A DNA stretch of 64,000 bases from assembly GCF_030696885.1 (NCBI RefSeq), contig NZ_JAUYRI010000033.1, positions 1 to 64,000 of the forward strand. Direction: 5' to 3'. Of the stretch, positions 8,646 through 17,256 are shown in pieces. Source of the stretch: Thiobacillus sp. (GTDB lineage Bacteria; Pseudomonadota; Gammaproteobacteria; Burkholderiales; Thiobacillaceae). The number at the start of each line of letters is the position of its first letter. The stretch's first letter is position 1. Made by a program: the position numbers and the translations under genes. The notes under the pieces are model-generated. The model searched no databases and was not told where the DNA came from. It saw only the letters and a program-made list of their open reading frames with translations.

Positions 8646-9601
8646 CACGGCGCCGGCACGGCCTCGAGCAGACCGGCGATGAAGGTGTCGCGGTCGAGTT
8701 TCTGCAGCCGCGCATCGAGGCTCAACGTGATCCGGTGGCGCAGGCAGTCGGCCGCCAGTTCGCGCACGTCGTCCGGCGTCACGTAGTCGCGGCCGCGCAA
8801 ATAGGCCGCGGCCGCCGACGCATGCAGCAGCGCGAGCGCGGCGCGCGGGCTGGCGCCCACGTCCACGGCGTGCGCCCAGTCGGCACGCCATTCGCCAGGT
8901 GCACGGGTGGCCCGCACCAGCGTGACGATGTAGCGCTCGACTTCGTCCGACACATGCACCTGCCGCACCTCCTCGCGCGCCGCCAGCACGGTCGCGGTGT
9001 CGATCACCGCCGTCAGCGGCGCCCGCCCGGCCACGGACGGATGTGCGCGATCGCGGCGCAGGATTTCCAGCTCCTCGGCATCACTCGGATAGTCCAGCGA
9101 CACGTGCAGCAGGAAGCGGTCGAGCTGCGCTTCCGGCAGCGGATAAGTGCCGGCCTGCTCCAGCGGATTTTGCGTCGCCATCACCATGAACAGCGGCGGC
9201 AGCGGACGCGTCACGCCGCCCACCGTGATCTGGTGTTCTTGCATCGCCTCCAGGAGCGCAGCCTGGACCTTGGCGGGCGCGCGGTTGATTTCGTCGGCGA
9301 GGATGATTTCCTGGAACAGCGGGCCTTCGACGAACGCGAATTGACCCTCGTGATAGATATCGGTCCCGGTCAGATCGCCCGGCAGCAGATCGGGGGTGAA
9401 CTGGATACGACGGAAGCTGCCGTGGATGGCGGCGGCGAGCGTCTTCACCGCCGTCGTCTTGGCCAGCCCCGGCAGGCCCTCGACCAGCACGTGCCCATCG
9501 GCGAGCAGGCCGATCACCAGACGGTCGAGCAGCGTGTCCTGACCGACGATGACGCCTGACAAGGCCTGGCGCAGCTCAAGGATGCGGGGTTGATTCGACA
9601 T
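8645..9601 (-). CDS. MoxR-family AAA+ ATPase
   Basis: A 318-residue AAA+ ATPase of the MoxR group, probably a chaperone-like factor working with the DUF58 and VWA proteins encoded after it. Walker A is GLPGLAKTT (residues 42-50), Walker B ILADEINRAP (Asp103-Glu104), with the sensor ATQNPLEQAGTYPLPEAQLDRF typical of the family split across residues about 150-170. ATG 9601 has TGGA six bases upstream; ATG 9607 (two residues longer) would have that sequence abutting it. It is the first gene of the six-gene operon running to 3027. Confidence 0.92.
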   Translation of the reverse strand: MSNQPRILELRQALSGVIVGQDTLLDRLVIGLLADGHVLVEGLPGLAKTTAVKTLAAAIHGSFRRIQFTPDLLPGDLTGTDIYHEGQFAFVEGPLFQEIILADEINRAPAKVQAALLEAMQEHQITVGGVTRPLPPLFMVMATQNPLEQAGTYPLPEAQLDRFLLHVSLDYPSDAEELEILRRDRAHPSVAGRAPLTAVIDTATVLAAREEVRQVHVSDEVERYIVTLVRATRAPGEWRADWAHAVDVGASPRAALALLHASAAAAYLRGRDYVTPDDVRELAADCLRHRITLSLDARLQKLDRDTFIAGLLEAVPAP

Positions 9602-9700
9602 GGGCATTCCAGACTTTGAAAGAAAACCACATTAACGGGGCGGCCTGACGGCAGCAATGGGTGCAAAGGCCTAATCCTACAAGGCATGCTGCGCGGCCCT

Positions 9701-10342
9701 TCAGGTTTTTTCGCCGGATGCCAGCAACAGTCCGCCCCAGGGTAGCGTCTTGGGCACGCCGCGTTCCAGCCAGGTCGCAGACCCCGATCCTGAAGGCAGA
9801 AAAATGGCCGAGCGCAGTTTCAGGTTTTTCACCGGCAAGCCGGCGAATAGAGCGCGCACTTCGCGGGCGGTGTGCCAGCGCGCACCGCGATAGGCACCGC
9901 TGCCGCCATGACGGCCTTTTTGCCAGTACAGCAGGCTGGACCGGTTGAGCCAGCCCAGGGCGAAGCGGCGCCGCGCCACCCGCAAGGCTTCAGCCACCGC
10001 CTGCCGCTCGTCGTCGATAAAGCACAGGGCGGCAATCGACAGCACATGATCGAAGCTGGCGTCGGCAAACGGCAGCGCGCGCCCATCACCTTCCACCCAG
10101 CGCAAAGCCGGGCTGCTGTGGGCACGCGCGAAATCCAGCCAAGCCGCATTGGGGTCGAGCCCTGTGACGACAAGCTTGTCGGCCGCGGCGCGGCGGGTGA
10201 ACCAGCCGGTGCCGCAGCCGACGTCGAGCAGGCTGTCGCCCGGCTGCGCAGCAAGCCCTCGCGTGGCCAGCGCGTATTCGGTTTCGCCTATCCAGCGCCC
10301 GCGCGGGGTGTCGTACCAAGCGTCGTAATCGTCAGGCTGCAT
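9701..10342 (-). CDS. Class I SAM-dependent methyltransferase
   Basis: A 213-residue cytosolic methyltransferase. Motif I is LLDVGCGTGWFTRR (residues about 38-51), and acidic residues and a WVEGDGRALPFADASFDHV segment match motifs II-IV of UbiE/SmtA-like enzymes. The substrate cannot be told from sequence. It lies 3 bp after the 105-residue gene (stop 10346), probably at the end of the ArsR-rhodanese operon, so a role in sulfur metabolism or stress is possible but unproven. Confidence 0.82.
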   Translation of the reverse strand: MQPDDYDAWYDTPRGRWIGETEYALATRGLAAQPGDSLLDVGCGTGWFTRRAAADKLVVTGLDPNAAWLDFARAHSSPALRWVEGDGRALPFADASFDHVLSIAALCFIDDERQAVAEALRVARRRFALGWLNRSSLLYWQKGRHGGSGAYRGARWHTAREVRALFAGLPVKNLKLRSAIFLPSGSGSATWLERGVPKTLPWGGLLLASGEKT

Positions 10343-10345
10343 GTG

Positions 10346-10663
10346 CTAGGTTTCGAGCATGCGCTCGAGCGGCCCTTCGAGCGCCTCGGTCAGGCGGGCC
10401 AGCGCCGTCGGATCGTGGCCTGCCGCGGCCAGTGCAGCGCATACGTCGGCCGGCATCAGAATCACGCCGTCGGCCGGCTGGATCGCGTGTCCGTTCAGCA
10501 GCAGCGAAGGAAAGCCCATGCCGTGCGCATCGCGTTCGGCGCTGAATGCAACCTCACTTGCGGCGCCCAGATGCGAGGCGATGACTTCCGCATACGCCAC
10601 GTAGAGACCGCATCGCCCGCCGGGCGGCTTCTGCGAGATGACCCGAATGTGCAGACTCATCAT
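10346..10663 (-). CDS. Small conserved-looking protein, possible Rdx/SelW-like thioredoxin fold
   Basis: A 105-residue protein not firmly recognised. Its layout is beta (LHIRVISQ), a loop PPGGRCGLY, a helix (VAYAEVIASHLG), beta, then GFPSLLLNGHAI and a final helix. The order and the G-F-x-x-x-x-x-N-G segment recall Rdx/SelW thioredoxin-like proteins, but the usual CxxC is reduced to a single Cys in GGRC. Starts: tandem ATGs at 10663 and 10660. It lies 11 bp downstream of the MFS gene. The fold similarity is inferred by eye and uncertain. Confidence 0.6.
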   Translation of the reverse strand: MMSLHIRVISQKPPGGRCGLYVAYAEVIASHLGAASEVAFSAERDAHGMGFPSLLLNGHAIQPADGVILMPADVCAALAAAGHDPTALARLTEALEGPLERMLET

Positions 10664-10674
10664 GGGTGAAAAAA

Positions 10675-12000
10675 TCAACTCCGGGCGGGATTGAGGCGCG
10701 GGTGCGTTTCCTCGCACGCCAGCAGCACGATCAGGCCGGAAACGAACATCGCGGCCGCGGTGAACCAGAAGCCCGCCTCGATGCCGCCGGCGAGTGCCGC
10801 GACCGCGCCCAGCAGCAGCGCGCCGATGCCGTAGCCGAGGTCGCGCCAGAAGCGGTAGATGCCGATCGCCGAGCCGCGCCAGTTGGGATGCGCGATGTCG
10901 GACACCGCGGCAGACAGCGTGGGGTACAGGAGCGCCATGCCGAAGCCCATCACCGCGGCGGCGAACGACCACCACAGCTCGCCCTCGCCCAACAGCACCA
11001 GGCCGACGCCAGCGCCGCACACCCACATGCCGGCGACGATGGGTTTCTTGCGGCCGATGCGGTCGGACAGGTGGCCGGTGAGGAACTGCGAGATGCCCCA
11101 GACGAAGCCATAGACGCCGACCACCCAGCCGATGCCGGCGAGCGAGAGGCCCTGCTGGTAGAGATAGACCGGGAAGAACACCCACACCAGCGCGTCGACG
11201 AATTTCTCCACCAGCCCGGCTTGGCTGACCGAGGCCATGCGCGCATCGCGCCAAGACATCAGCGTGAAGACTTCCCAGGTGCTGGGGGTGTCCGCAATGT
11301 TGGTCGGATAGCGCGGTGTCGGGCCGGTCATCTGGCCGGCGGCATGCTTGCGGCCTTCGGCATGCGCCCACGGCAGCGTGTCCTTCACCCACAGCAGCGT
11401 CAGCAGGCCGGCGGCGCCGATCACGATCACGCCGAAAATCAGCAGGCCTTCGCGCGGCCCGTAGGCGGTGGCGAGGTAGCCGGTGATGATGCCCGCCACC
11501 GCGACGCCGAAGTAGCCGGAGAATTCGTTGAGGCCGATGGTCAGCCCGCGCTGGTCGGCGGTGGTGAGGTCGAGCTTGGAGGTCTGCGTCATCGACCAGG
11601 CGAGGCCCTGGTTCACGCCCAGCAATACGGTCGCCGCGACGATCCAGCCCCAGCTCGGCGCGTACAGGATCATGAAGGGAATCGGCACCGCGGCCAGCCA
11701 GCCGATGAACAGCACCTTCTTGCGGCCCATGCGCTCGGACATGCGCCCGGCGACGAAATTGAGCGATCCCTTGACGAAGCCGAAGGCGGTGACGAAGGCC
11801 ATCAGCATCATGAACGATCCCTTGGCGACGCCGAACTCGGATTCGGCAAGCGCCGGCACCACGGTGCGGAACATGCCGATGGTGAGGCCGACGAAGAACA
11901 CCTGCACCAGCTGGTGCGAGAACTGGGCGAGGTTGTGGCGGATGCCGAAGCGGTACGCGTCCCCCCCATGGGCCACGTCTTGGGTCAACGGCATGTTCAT
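10675..12000 (-). CDS. Major facilitator superfamily transporter
   Basis: A 441-residue integral membrane protein with about 12 membrane helices. The loop 2-3 motif typical of MFS is visible twice, as GRMSERMGRKKVLF in the N-half and GHLSDRIGRKKPIV in the C-half. ATG 12000 overlaps the preceding metallo-beta-lactamase stop (ATGA), giving translational coupling. The substrate is not evident; the company of a persulfide dioxygenase-like enzyme and a rhodanese-fused regulator suggests export or import of a sulfur compound or a related stress metabolite (inference). Confidence 0.88.
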   Translation of the reverse strand: MNMPLTQDVAHGGDAYRFGIRHNLAQFSHQLVQVFFVGLTIGMFRTVVPALAESEFGVAKGSFMMLMAFVTAFGFVKGSLNFVAGRMSERMGRKKVLFIGWLAAVPIPFMILYAPSWGWIVAATVLLGVNQGLAWSMTQTSKLDLTTADQRGLTIGLNEFSGYFGVAVAGIITGYLATAYGPREGLLIFGVIVIGAAGLLTLLWVKDTLPWAHAEGRKHAAGQMTGPTPRYPTNIADTPSTWEVFTLMSWRDARMASVSQAGLVEKFVDALVWVFFPVYLYQQGLSLAGIGWVVGVYGFVWGISQFLTGHLSDRIGRKKPIVAGMWVCGAGVGLVLLGEGELWWSFAAAVMGFGMALLYPTLSAAVSDIAHPNWRGSAIGIYRFWRDLGYGIGALLLGAVAALAGGIEAGFWFTAAAMFVSGLIVLLACEETHPRLNPARS

Positions 12001-12728
12001 TGGCCGAGGTTGAACGCGACCATGCGATCCATTTCCGCGGGGCGCGGCGGGATCGTCTCGGTCAGCGCGGTGACGAATTCATCGCGGCTCATCGACAGCA
12101 TCGGATTCGAGCGCTTCTCGAAACCCAGGGTCGACATCGGCTTGCCCGACATGCCGGCGCCGCACGCGCTGCCCGAGGTGTGGCCGGGATAGAGCTCGAC
12201 CTCGGCCGGCAGCGTGAGCAGACGCTGCTGCAGCGTGTCGTAGAGCTGCCCGGCCATCTCGGCTTCCTGACCGGCCAGATCGGGACGGCCGGCGCTGCCG
12301 ACGAACAGCGTGTCGCCCGTCAGCACGAACCACGGCACTTCGGTGCGGCGCTTGTCGGTGACGACCAGGCAGATCGAATCGGGCGTGTGCCCGGGCGTGT
12401 GGATCACGTCGACGAGGACGTTGCCGACCTCGATGCGCTGCTTGTCCAGCAGCGGCTCGAACGGAAAGCTCACACGGCCGGCGTTGGATGCGTGCAGGCA
12501 GTAGGCCGCGCCGGTCAGTTCGGCGAGCTTGCGGCCGCCGGAGAAATGATCGGCGTGCACGTGCGTGTCGATGATGTGGGTGATCTTCACGTCCTGCTTC
12601 GCGGCTTCGTCGAGGAACCACTGCTCGTCGCCGAGCACGGGGTCGATGGCGACGCCGACATGGCACGAGCCGCAACCGAAGAAATAGGACAGGGTGGCGT
12701 CTTTGGTGAGGAGTTGACGGAAAAACAT
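11997..12728 (-). CDS. ETHE1/Blh-like metallo-beta-lactamase fold hydrolase
   Basis: A 243-residue protein. The metal-binding motif is THVHADH (His56, His58, Asp60, His61). Further ligand segments are HTPGHTPDS and LTGDTLF, followed by GRPDL. These match ETHE1-type persulfide dioxygenases and the Blh enzyme encoded beside BigR; they oxidise glutathione persulfide to sulfite. A CGSC pair sits at residues 19-22. Start ATG 12728 has a strong AAGGAG site seven bases upstream; a longer frame to 12782 is ignored. It is second in the operon after the ArsR-rhodanese regulator. Confidence 0.88.
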   Translation of the reverse strand: MFFRQLLTKDATLSYFFGCGSCHVGVAIDPVLGDEQWFLDEAAKQDVKITHIIDTHVHADHFSGGRKLAELTGAAYCLHASNAGRVSFPFEPLLDKQRIEVGNVLVDVIHTPGHTPDSICLVVTDKRRTEVPWFVLTGDTLFVGSAGRPDLAGQEAEMAGQLYDTLQQRLLTLPAEVELYPGHTSGSACGAGMSGKPMSTLGFEKRSNPMLSMSRDEFVTALTETIPPRPAEMDRMVAFNLGQ

Positions 12729-12739
12729 GGGAGTCTCCT

Positions 12740-13414
12740 TTATTCGTTTTCTGTTTCGACAGGCCGGCCAGCCGCGCGCCATTCCGGCACGCCATCCTGC
12801 AGACGCATGGCGTGAATGCCGTGCTCACGCAGCAGCGCGACGGCCTCCTTGCCCCACAGGCAGAACGGTCCGCGGCAATACGCCACCACCGGTTTTTTGC
12901 GCGGCAACTCACGGACGCGCGCGCGCAGTTCACCCAGCGGCATCGATTGCGCATGCGGCAGATGGCCGGTGTCGTATTCCTCGCGCGGGCGCACGTCGAT
13001 CACGACGACATCGCCACGCGCGGCGCGCTGCAGCAATTCCGCGGGGGTGAGCGGCGACAGCTCGTCGCTGTGCTCGGCCAGCTGCGCCAGCGCCAGCTGC
13101 AGCTCGACCAGACGGTCTTCCGCAAGCGCGCGCAAGGCCACCCAGAAGTCGCCAACCGCCAGCGAGGACACCCGGTAGTGGATGTACTTGCCGTCGCGCC
13201 GGGTTTCCACCAGTTGCGCCTGGCGCAATTCCTTGAGGTGGGCGCTGGCGAGCTTCATGGAAATCTGCGCGTCGGCGGCGAGTTGCTCGACGGTCTTTTC
13301 GCCCTGGCAGAGGATTTCGATCAGCTCCAGCCGCTTGGGGCTGGAAATGGCCTTGCCCATGCGGGCAACCTGCGCGTAGAGGCGATCCTTGATGATGCGG
13401 CTGGGATCGGTCAT
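12740..13414 (-). CDS. ArsR-family regulator fused to a rhodanese domain
   Basis: A 224-residue two-domain protein. Residues 10-100 are a winged-helix ArsR/SmtB domain (ISSPKRLELIEILCQGEKTV, then QISMKLASAHLKEL as recognition helix). Residues 120-222 are a rhodanese domain with active loop YCRGPFC (Cys180, Cys185) and DVRPREEYDTGHLPHA. The DNA-binding domain keeps Cys36, the position of one sensing cysteine in BigR/SqrR persulfide sensors, but no second cysteine is seen in it. Start ATG 13414 has GGAGGG upstream. Probably represses its own operon via the palindrome at 13437-13456. Confidence 0.88.
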   Translation of the reverse strand: MTDPSRIIKDRLYAQVARMGKAISSPKRLELIEILCQGEKTVEQLAADAQISMKLASAHLKELRQAQLVETRRDGKYIHYRVSSLAVGDFWVALRALAEDRLVELQLALAQLAEHSDELSPLTPAELLQRAARGDVVVIDVRPREEYDTGHLPHAQSMPLGELRARVRELPRKKPVVAYCRGPFCLWGKEAVALLREHGIHAMRLQDGVPEWRAAGRPVETENE

Positions 13415-13436
13415 GCGATGCACCCTCCAATTAAAC

Positions 13437-13456
13437 AATCTAATGACTGTTAGATT
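13437..13456. promoter_or_regulatory. Palindromic operator candidate for the ArsR-rhodanese regulator
   Basis: The sequence AATCTAA-N6-TTAGATT is a perfect 7-bp inverted repeat in an AT-rich patch, 23 bp upstream of the regulator start. ArsR/BigR-type repressors bind AT-rich palindromes at this position, so this is a likely autoregulatory operator overlapping the operon promoter. No other regulator gene is adjacent. Confidence 0.6.
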
Positions 13457-13540
13457 ATTGGACAAGACGGGACAAGGCAAGCGGTATTTTCTACCCGCCT
13501 TGCGGCGACTCGATGGATCAGTCGCGGCCGGACCGGGGGG

Positions 13541-13830
13541 TCAACGCAACAGCAGCAGGGGGATCTTCGCCTCGCGGATCGGGTAGTGGTGCTGCCGACC
13601 AGGAATTCGCGAATCTTGGAATGGCCGTAGGCGCCCATCACGATCAGGTCGATGGCGTGCTCGGTGCGGTAGGCGCACAGCACGTCCTCGACCTGGCCGG
13701 AACGCAGGAGGGCGGTCACCGCGAAGCCGGCTTGGGCCAGCATCGCGCGTGCCCACTCGAGCTGTTCCAGAAACGGCCGCCCCGCCCGCTCAGGCGGGAT
13801 GACGCGGACGACGGTGTCGAAACGTGCGGA
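13541..13830 (-). pseudogene. Broken universal stress protein gene remnant
   Basis: The minus strand encodes the C-terminal part of a UspA domain (LEWARAMLAQAGFAVTALLR, then HAIDLIVMGAYGHSKIREFL and VGSTTT). The frame then shifts near 13585-13600: the expected ending IREAKIPLLLLR-stop is present in a different frame, ending at 13541. The N-terminal half (a full Usp has about 140 residues, tandem forms about 280) is absent, the remnant butting against the pepN start. Either a decaying gene or, for the frameshift alone, a base-calling error; the missing 5' half argues for decay. Confidence 0.7.
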
Positions 13831-13870
13831 GGGTGATAGTCTGGACTGAGACCTATCCCAGGAATTTCCC

Positions 13871-16570
13871 ATGCGCACCGAAACCCCGACCACGATCTAC
13901 CTCAAGGATTATGTGCCCCCCGCCTGGTGGGTCGACACGGTCGATCTCCGTATCACAATCCATCCGGACCACGCCGAAGTGCGCGCCAGGCTGGCCTGCC
14001 GGCGCAATCCGCAGGGGGCCGGCGGCGCGCTGGTTCTGAATGGTGAAGACCTCGCCCTGCAGGCGCTGAGCCTCGACGGCGCCGCGCTCGACCCCACGCG
14101 TTATACCCTGACCGACGACACGCTGAGCATCGCCGGTCCGTTGCCGGACGCCTTCGTGCTCGAAACCGGGGTGCGCATCGAGCCGGACAGCAACACGCAA
14201 CTGTCCGGCCTCTACCGCTCCCGCGACGGCTACTTCACCCAGTGCGAGGCCGAGGGCTTCCGCCGCATCACCTACTTTCCCGATCGCCCCGACGTGATGG
14301 CGCGCTTCAGCTGCACCCTCGAGGCCGATGTCGAGCGCTTCCCGCAATTGCTGTCGAACGGCAACCGGGTTGCGTCCGGCATCAGCGAGCACGACGCCTC
14401 GCGCCACTGGGCGCGCTGGGAAGACCCGTTCCCCAAGCCCTGCTACCTGTTCGCGCTGGTCGCCGCCAAGCTGGACATGCTGGAGGATGAATTCGTCACC
14501 GGTTCCGGCCGCAGCGTGCGCCTCGCCGTGTATGTCGAACCGGGCAAGCTCGACCAGTGCGGCCACGCCATGGCGGCGCTGAAGAAATCGATGCGCTGGG
14601 ACGAAGAACGCTTCGGCCTCGAAATGGACCTCGACCACTACATGATCGTTGCGGTGGGCGACTTCAACATGGGGGCGATGGAGAACAAGGGCCTCAACAT
14701 CTTCAACACCAAGTACGTGCTGGCCCGCCCCGACACCGCGACCGATACCGACTACCAGAACATCGACCGCGTCGTCGGCCACGAGTATTTCCACAACTGG
14801 ACCGGCAATCGCGTCACCTGCCGCGACTGGTTCCAGCTGTCGCTGAAGGAAGGCCTCACCGTCTTCCGCGACCAGGAGTTCGGCGCCGACACGCACTCGC
14901 GCGCCGTCACCCGCATCCAGGAAGTGCGCGCCCTGCGCGTCGGCCAGTTTCCCGAGGACGCCGGCCCGATGGCGCATCCGGTGCGCCCGGCGTCCTACGC
15001 CGAAATCAACAATTTCTACACCGCCACGGTCTACAACAAGGGCGCCGAAGTCGTGCGCATGATCCACACGCTGCTTGGGCGCGAAGGGTTTCGCAAAGGC
15101 ATGGACCTCTATTTCCAGCGCCACGACGGCCAGGCCGTCACCTGCGAGGATTTCGTCGCCGCCATGCAGGATGCCTCCGGCGTCGACCTCACCCAGTTCC
15201 GCCGTTGGTATGCCCGTGCCGGCACGCCGCGTCTCAAGGCCGAGGGGGCATGGGATGCAGCGGCCCGTCGCTACACGCTCACCCTCGCGCAAAGCCTCGC
15301 ACCCACCGCCTACGAACAGCGCCTGGCGGAGGCGGGCATGCCAATCGTCGAAGGCCCGCTGCACATTCCGGTGGCGCTCGGCCTGGTGCTGCCCGACGGC
15401 ACGGATGCCCCGCTGCGCCTCGCCAACGAGACCGCGCCGCGGGGCTCCACGCGCGTGCTGTCGCTCACCGCCGCAACCCAGACCTTCGTTTTCGAGGACA
15501 TTGCGGCGGCGCCGGTCGCCTCGCTGCTGCGCGACTTTTCCGCGCCGGTGCAGCTTGAGTTCGAACAGGCCGATGCCGAACTCGCCCACTTGATGGCGCA
15601 CGACGCCGACGCGTTCAACCGCTGGGAAGCAGGCCAGCGCCTCGCCACCCGCGTGCTGCTCGCCGGCATCGCGGCCGGTGGCGAGGGTGCCGGCTGGATC
15701 CCCGCAGACTTCGTCGCCGCCTGCGGCCGCGTGCTCGACGCCGGCCTCACCCACGACCCTGCGCTCGCCGCCGAAGCCTTGGTGCTGCCGGCCGAGCAAG
15801 TGCTGGCCGAGGACGTAGCCGGTCGCGGTCAGATCATCGACCCCGAGGCGATCCACCGTGCACGTGTCAGCCTGCGGCGCCACCTAGCAATGCAATTGCG
15901 CGACCGCTTCGAGACCGTGTGGACCACGCTCTCCCCGGCCGAACCCTACGCTGCGGACGGCGCCCAGGTTGGCCGCCGCGCCCTGCGCAATCTCTGCCTC
16001 GGCTATCTGGCCGAAAGCGACAACGCTTATCTGCGCGACGCCGTGATGCCGCGCCTGCTGGCCCAGTTCGAAGCCGGCGGCAACATGACCGACGTCATCG
16101 CCGCGCTCGGGACGCTGGCCAACCTCGACCTGCCCGAACGCGAAACCGCGCTGGCAGCGTTCTACGCGCGCTGGCACGACGAAGCACTGGTGGTCGACAA
16201 ATGGCTGCAGGTACAGGCGATGTCGCGTCTGCCCGGCACCGCGGCACGGGTGCGAGAACTCATGCAGTCCCCGACCTTCGACCTCAAGAATCCGAACAAG
16301 GTCTACGCCCTGGTGCGCAGCTTCTGCGCCGCCAACCCGCGTCATTTCCACGCGACCGACGGCAGCGGCTACGCGCTGGCGGCCGATGTCATTATCGAGC
16401 TGCAGGCGATCAATCCACAGGTGGCGTCGCGTCTGGCGCGCAGCTTCGACCGCTGGCGCCAGTTCGATGCCGTGCGGCAGGACCACGCACGGACTGCGCT
16501 GGAGCAAATCGCGCGCTGCGAGAACCTGGCCAAAGACGTCGCCGAGGTCGTCGGCAATGCCCTGAAATGA
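13871..16570 (+). CDS. pepN: Aminopeptidase N (M1 family)
   Basis: An 899-residue cytosolic zinc aminopeptidase that trims N-terminal residues from peptides. The exopeptidase motif GAMEN is at residues 268-272. The zinc site is HEYFH (His304, Glu305, His308) with the third ligand Glu327 in LKEGLT. Length and the long alpha-helical C-terminal half match E. coli-type PepN. AGGAA precedes the ATG. It starts just after the broken Usp gene, divergent from the ArsR operon, and is followed 34 bp later by a methyltransferase gene. Confidence 0.96.
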   Translation: MRTETPTTIYLKDYVPPAWWVDTVDLRITIHPDHAEVRARLACRRNPQGAGGALVLNGEDLALQALSLDGAALDPTRYTLTDDTLSIAGPLPDAFVLETGVRIEPDSNTQLSGLYRSRDGYFTQCEAEGFRRITYFPDRPDVMARFSCTLEADVERFPQLLSNGNRVASGISEHDASRHWARWEDPFPKPCYLFALVAAKLDMLEDEFVTGSGRSVRLAVYVEPGKLDQCGHAMAALKKSMRWDEERFGLEMDLDHYMIVAVGDFNMGAMENKGLNIFNTKYVLARPDTATDTDYQNIDRVVGHEYFHNWTGNRVTCRDWFQLSLKEGLTVFRDQEFGADTHSRAVTRIQEVRALRVGQFPEDAGPMAHPVRPASYAEINNFYTATVYNKGAEVVRMIHTLLGREGFRKGMDLYFQRHDGQAVTCEDFVAAMQDASGVDLTQFRRWYARAGTPRLKAEGAWDAAARRYTLTLAQSLAPTAYEQRLAEAGMPIVEGPLHIPVALGLVLPDGTDAPLRLANETAPRGSTRVLSLTAATQTFVFEDIAAAPVASLLRDFSAPVQLEFEQADAELAHLMAHDADAFNRWEAGQRLATRVLLAGIAAGGEGAGWIPADFVAACGRVLDAGLTHDPALAAEALVLPAEQVLAEDVAGRGQIIDPEAIHRARVSLRRHLAMQLRDRFETVWTTLSPAEPYAADGAQVGRRALRNLCLGYLAESDNAYLRDAVMPRLLAQFEAGGNMTDVIAALGTLANLDLPERETALAAFYARWHDEALVVDKWLQVQAMSRLPGTAARVRELMQSPTFDLKNPNKVYALVRSFCAANPRHFHATDGSGYALAADVIIELQAINPQVASRLARSFDRWRQFDAVRQDHARTALEQIARCENLAKDVAEVVGNALK

Positions 16571-16604
16571 ACGGGGCGATGCGTTGCCCTGTGCCACCGG
16601 CCTG

Positions 16605-17243
16605 ATGCGCTGCCCGGTTTGCGAAGCCGCGTCAGCGCGATTCTTTCTCCACGTCGTCGCGCGCGACTACTGGCGCTGCGTTGACTGCGAGGCGACTTTT
16701 CTCGACCCCGCGCAGCGCCCGGACGCCGCCACCGAAGCGGCGCAATACCGCCTGCATTGCAACGAACCGGATGACGCTGCGTATCGCGGCTTCCTCGGGC
16801 ATCTGGCCAGGCCGCTCCTCGACCGCCTGCCCCCCGCGCAGCACGGGCTGGACTACGGCTGCGGACCGGGGCCGGTACTGGCGGCCATGCTGCGCGAGGC
16901 GGGGCACATCGTGGCGCTGTACGACCCGTTCTACTTCGACGATGCGACCGTGCTTGCCCAGGCCTACGATTTCATCTCCTGCACCGAAGTGACCGAGCAT
17001 TTTCACCATCCCGCCGATGAATTCAGGCGGCTCGAACAGCTGCTGAAGCCCGGCGGCGTGCTGGCCGTGATGACGGCTTTCCTGACCGACGACACGCGCT
17101 TTGCCGACTGGCATTACCGGCGCGATCCGACTCATGTGGTGTTCTATCGGCCCGCGACGTTTCATCATCTGGCCCGGCAGCATGGCTGGGCATGTGAAAT
17201 CCCCTGCCCGAATGTCGCCCTGCTGTTCAAACGGGAAGGCTGA
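16605..17243 (+). CDS. Class I methyltransferase with N-terminal zinc-ribbon-like cysteines
   Basis: A 212-residue protein. It opens with CPVC and, after about 22 residues, CVDC, a zinc-ribbon-like pair. The methyltransferase motif I is LDYGCGPGPVLAAM, and later TEVTEHFHHPADEFRRL and LKPGGVLAVM fit the family. Substrate unknown. Start is uncertain: ATG 16605 gives the MRCPVC start; a TTG at 16584 would add seven residues. It converges with the DUF1415 gene (14 bp gap). Confidence 0.8.
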   Translation: MRCPVCEAASARFFLHVVARDYWRCVDCEATFLDPAQRPDAATEAAQYRLHCNEPDDAAYRGFLGHLARPLLDRLPPAQHGLDYGCGPGPVLAAMLREAGHIVALYDPFYFDDATVLAQAYDFISCTEVTEHFHHPADEFRRLEQLLKPGGVLAVMTAFLTDDTRFADWHYRRDPTHVVFYRPATFHHLARQHGWACEIPCPNVALLFKREG

Positions 17244-17256
17244 CCTGGCGCACCCG

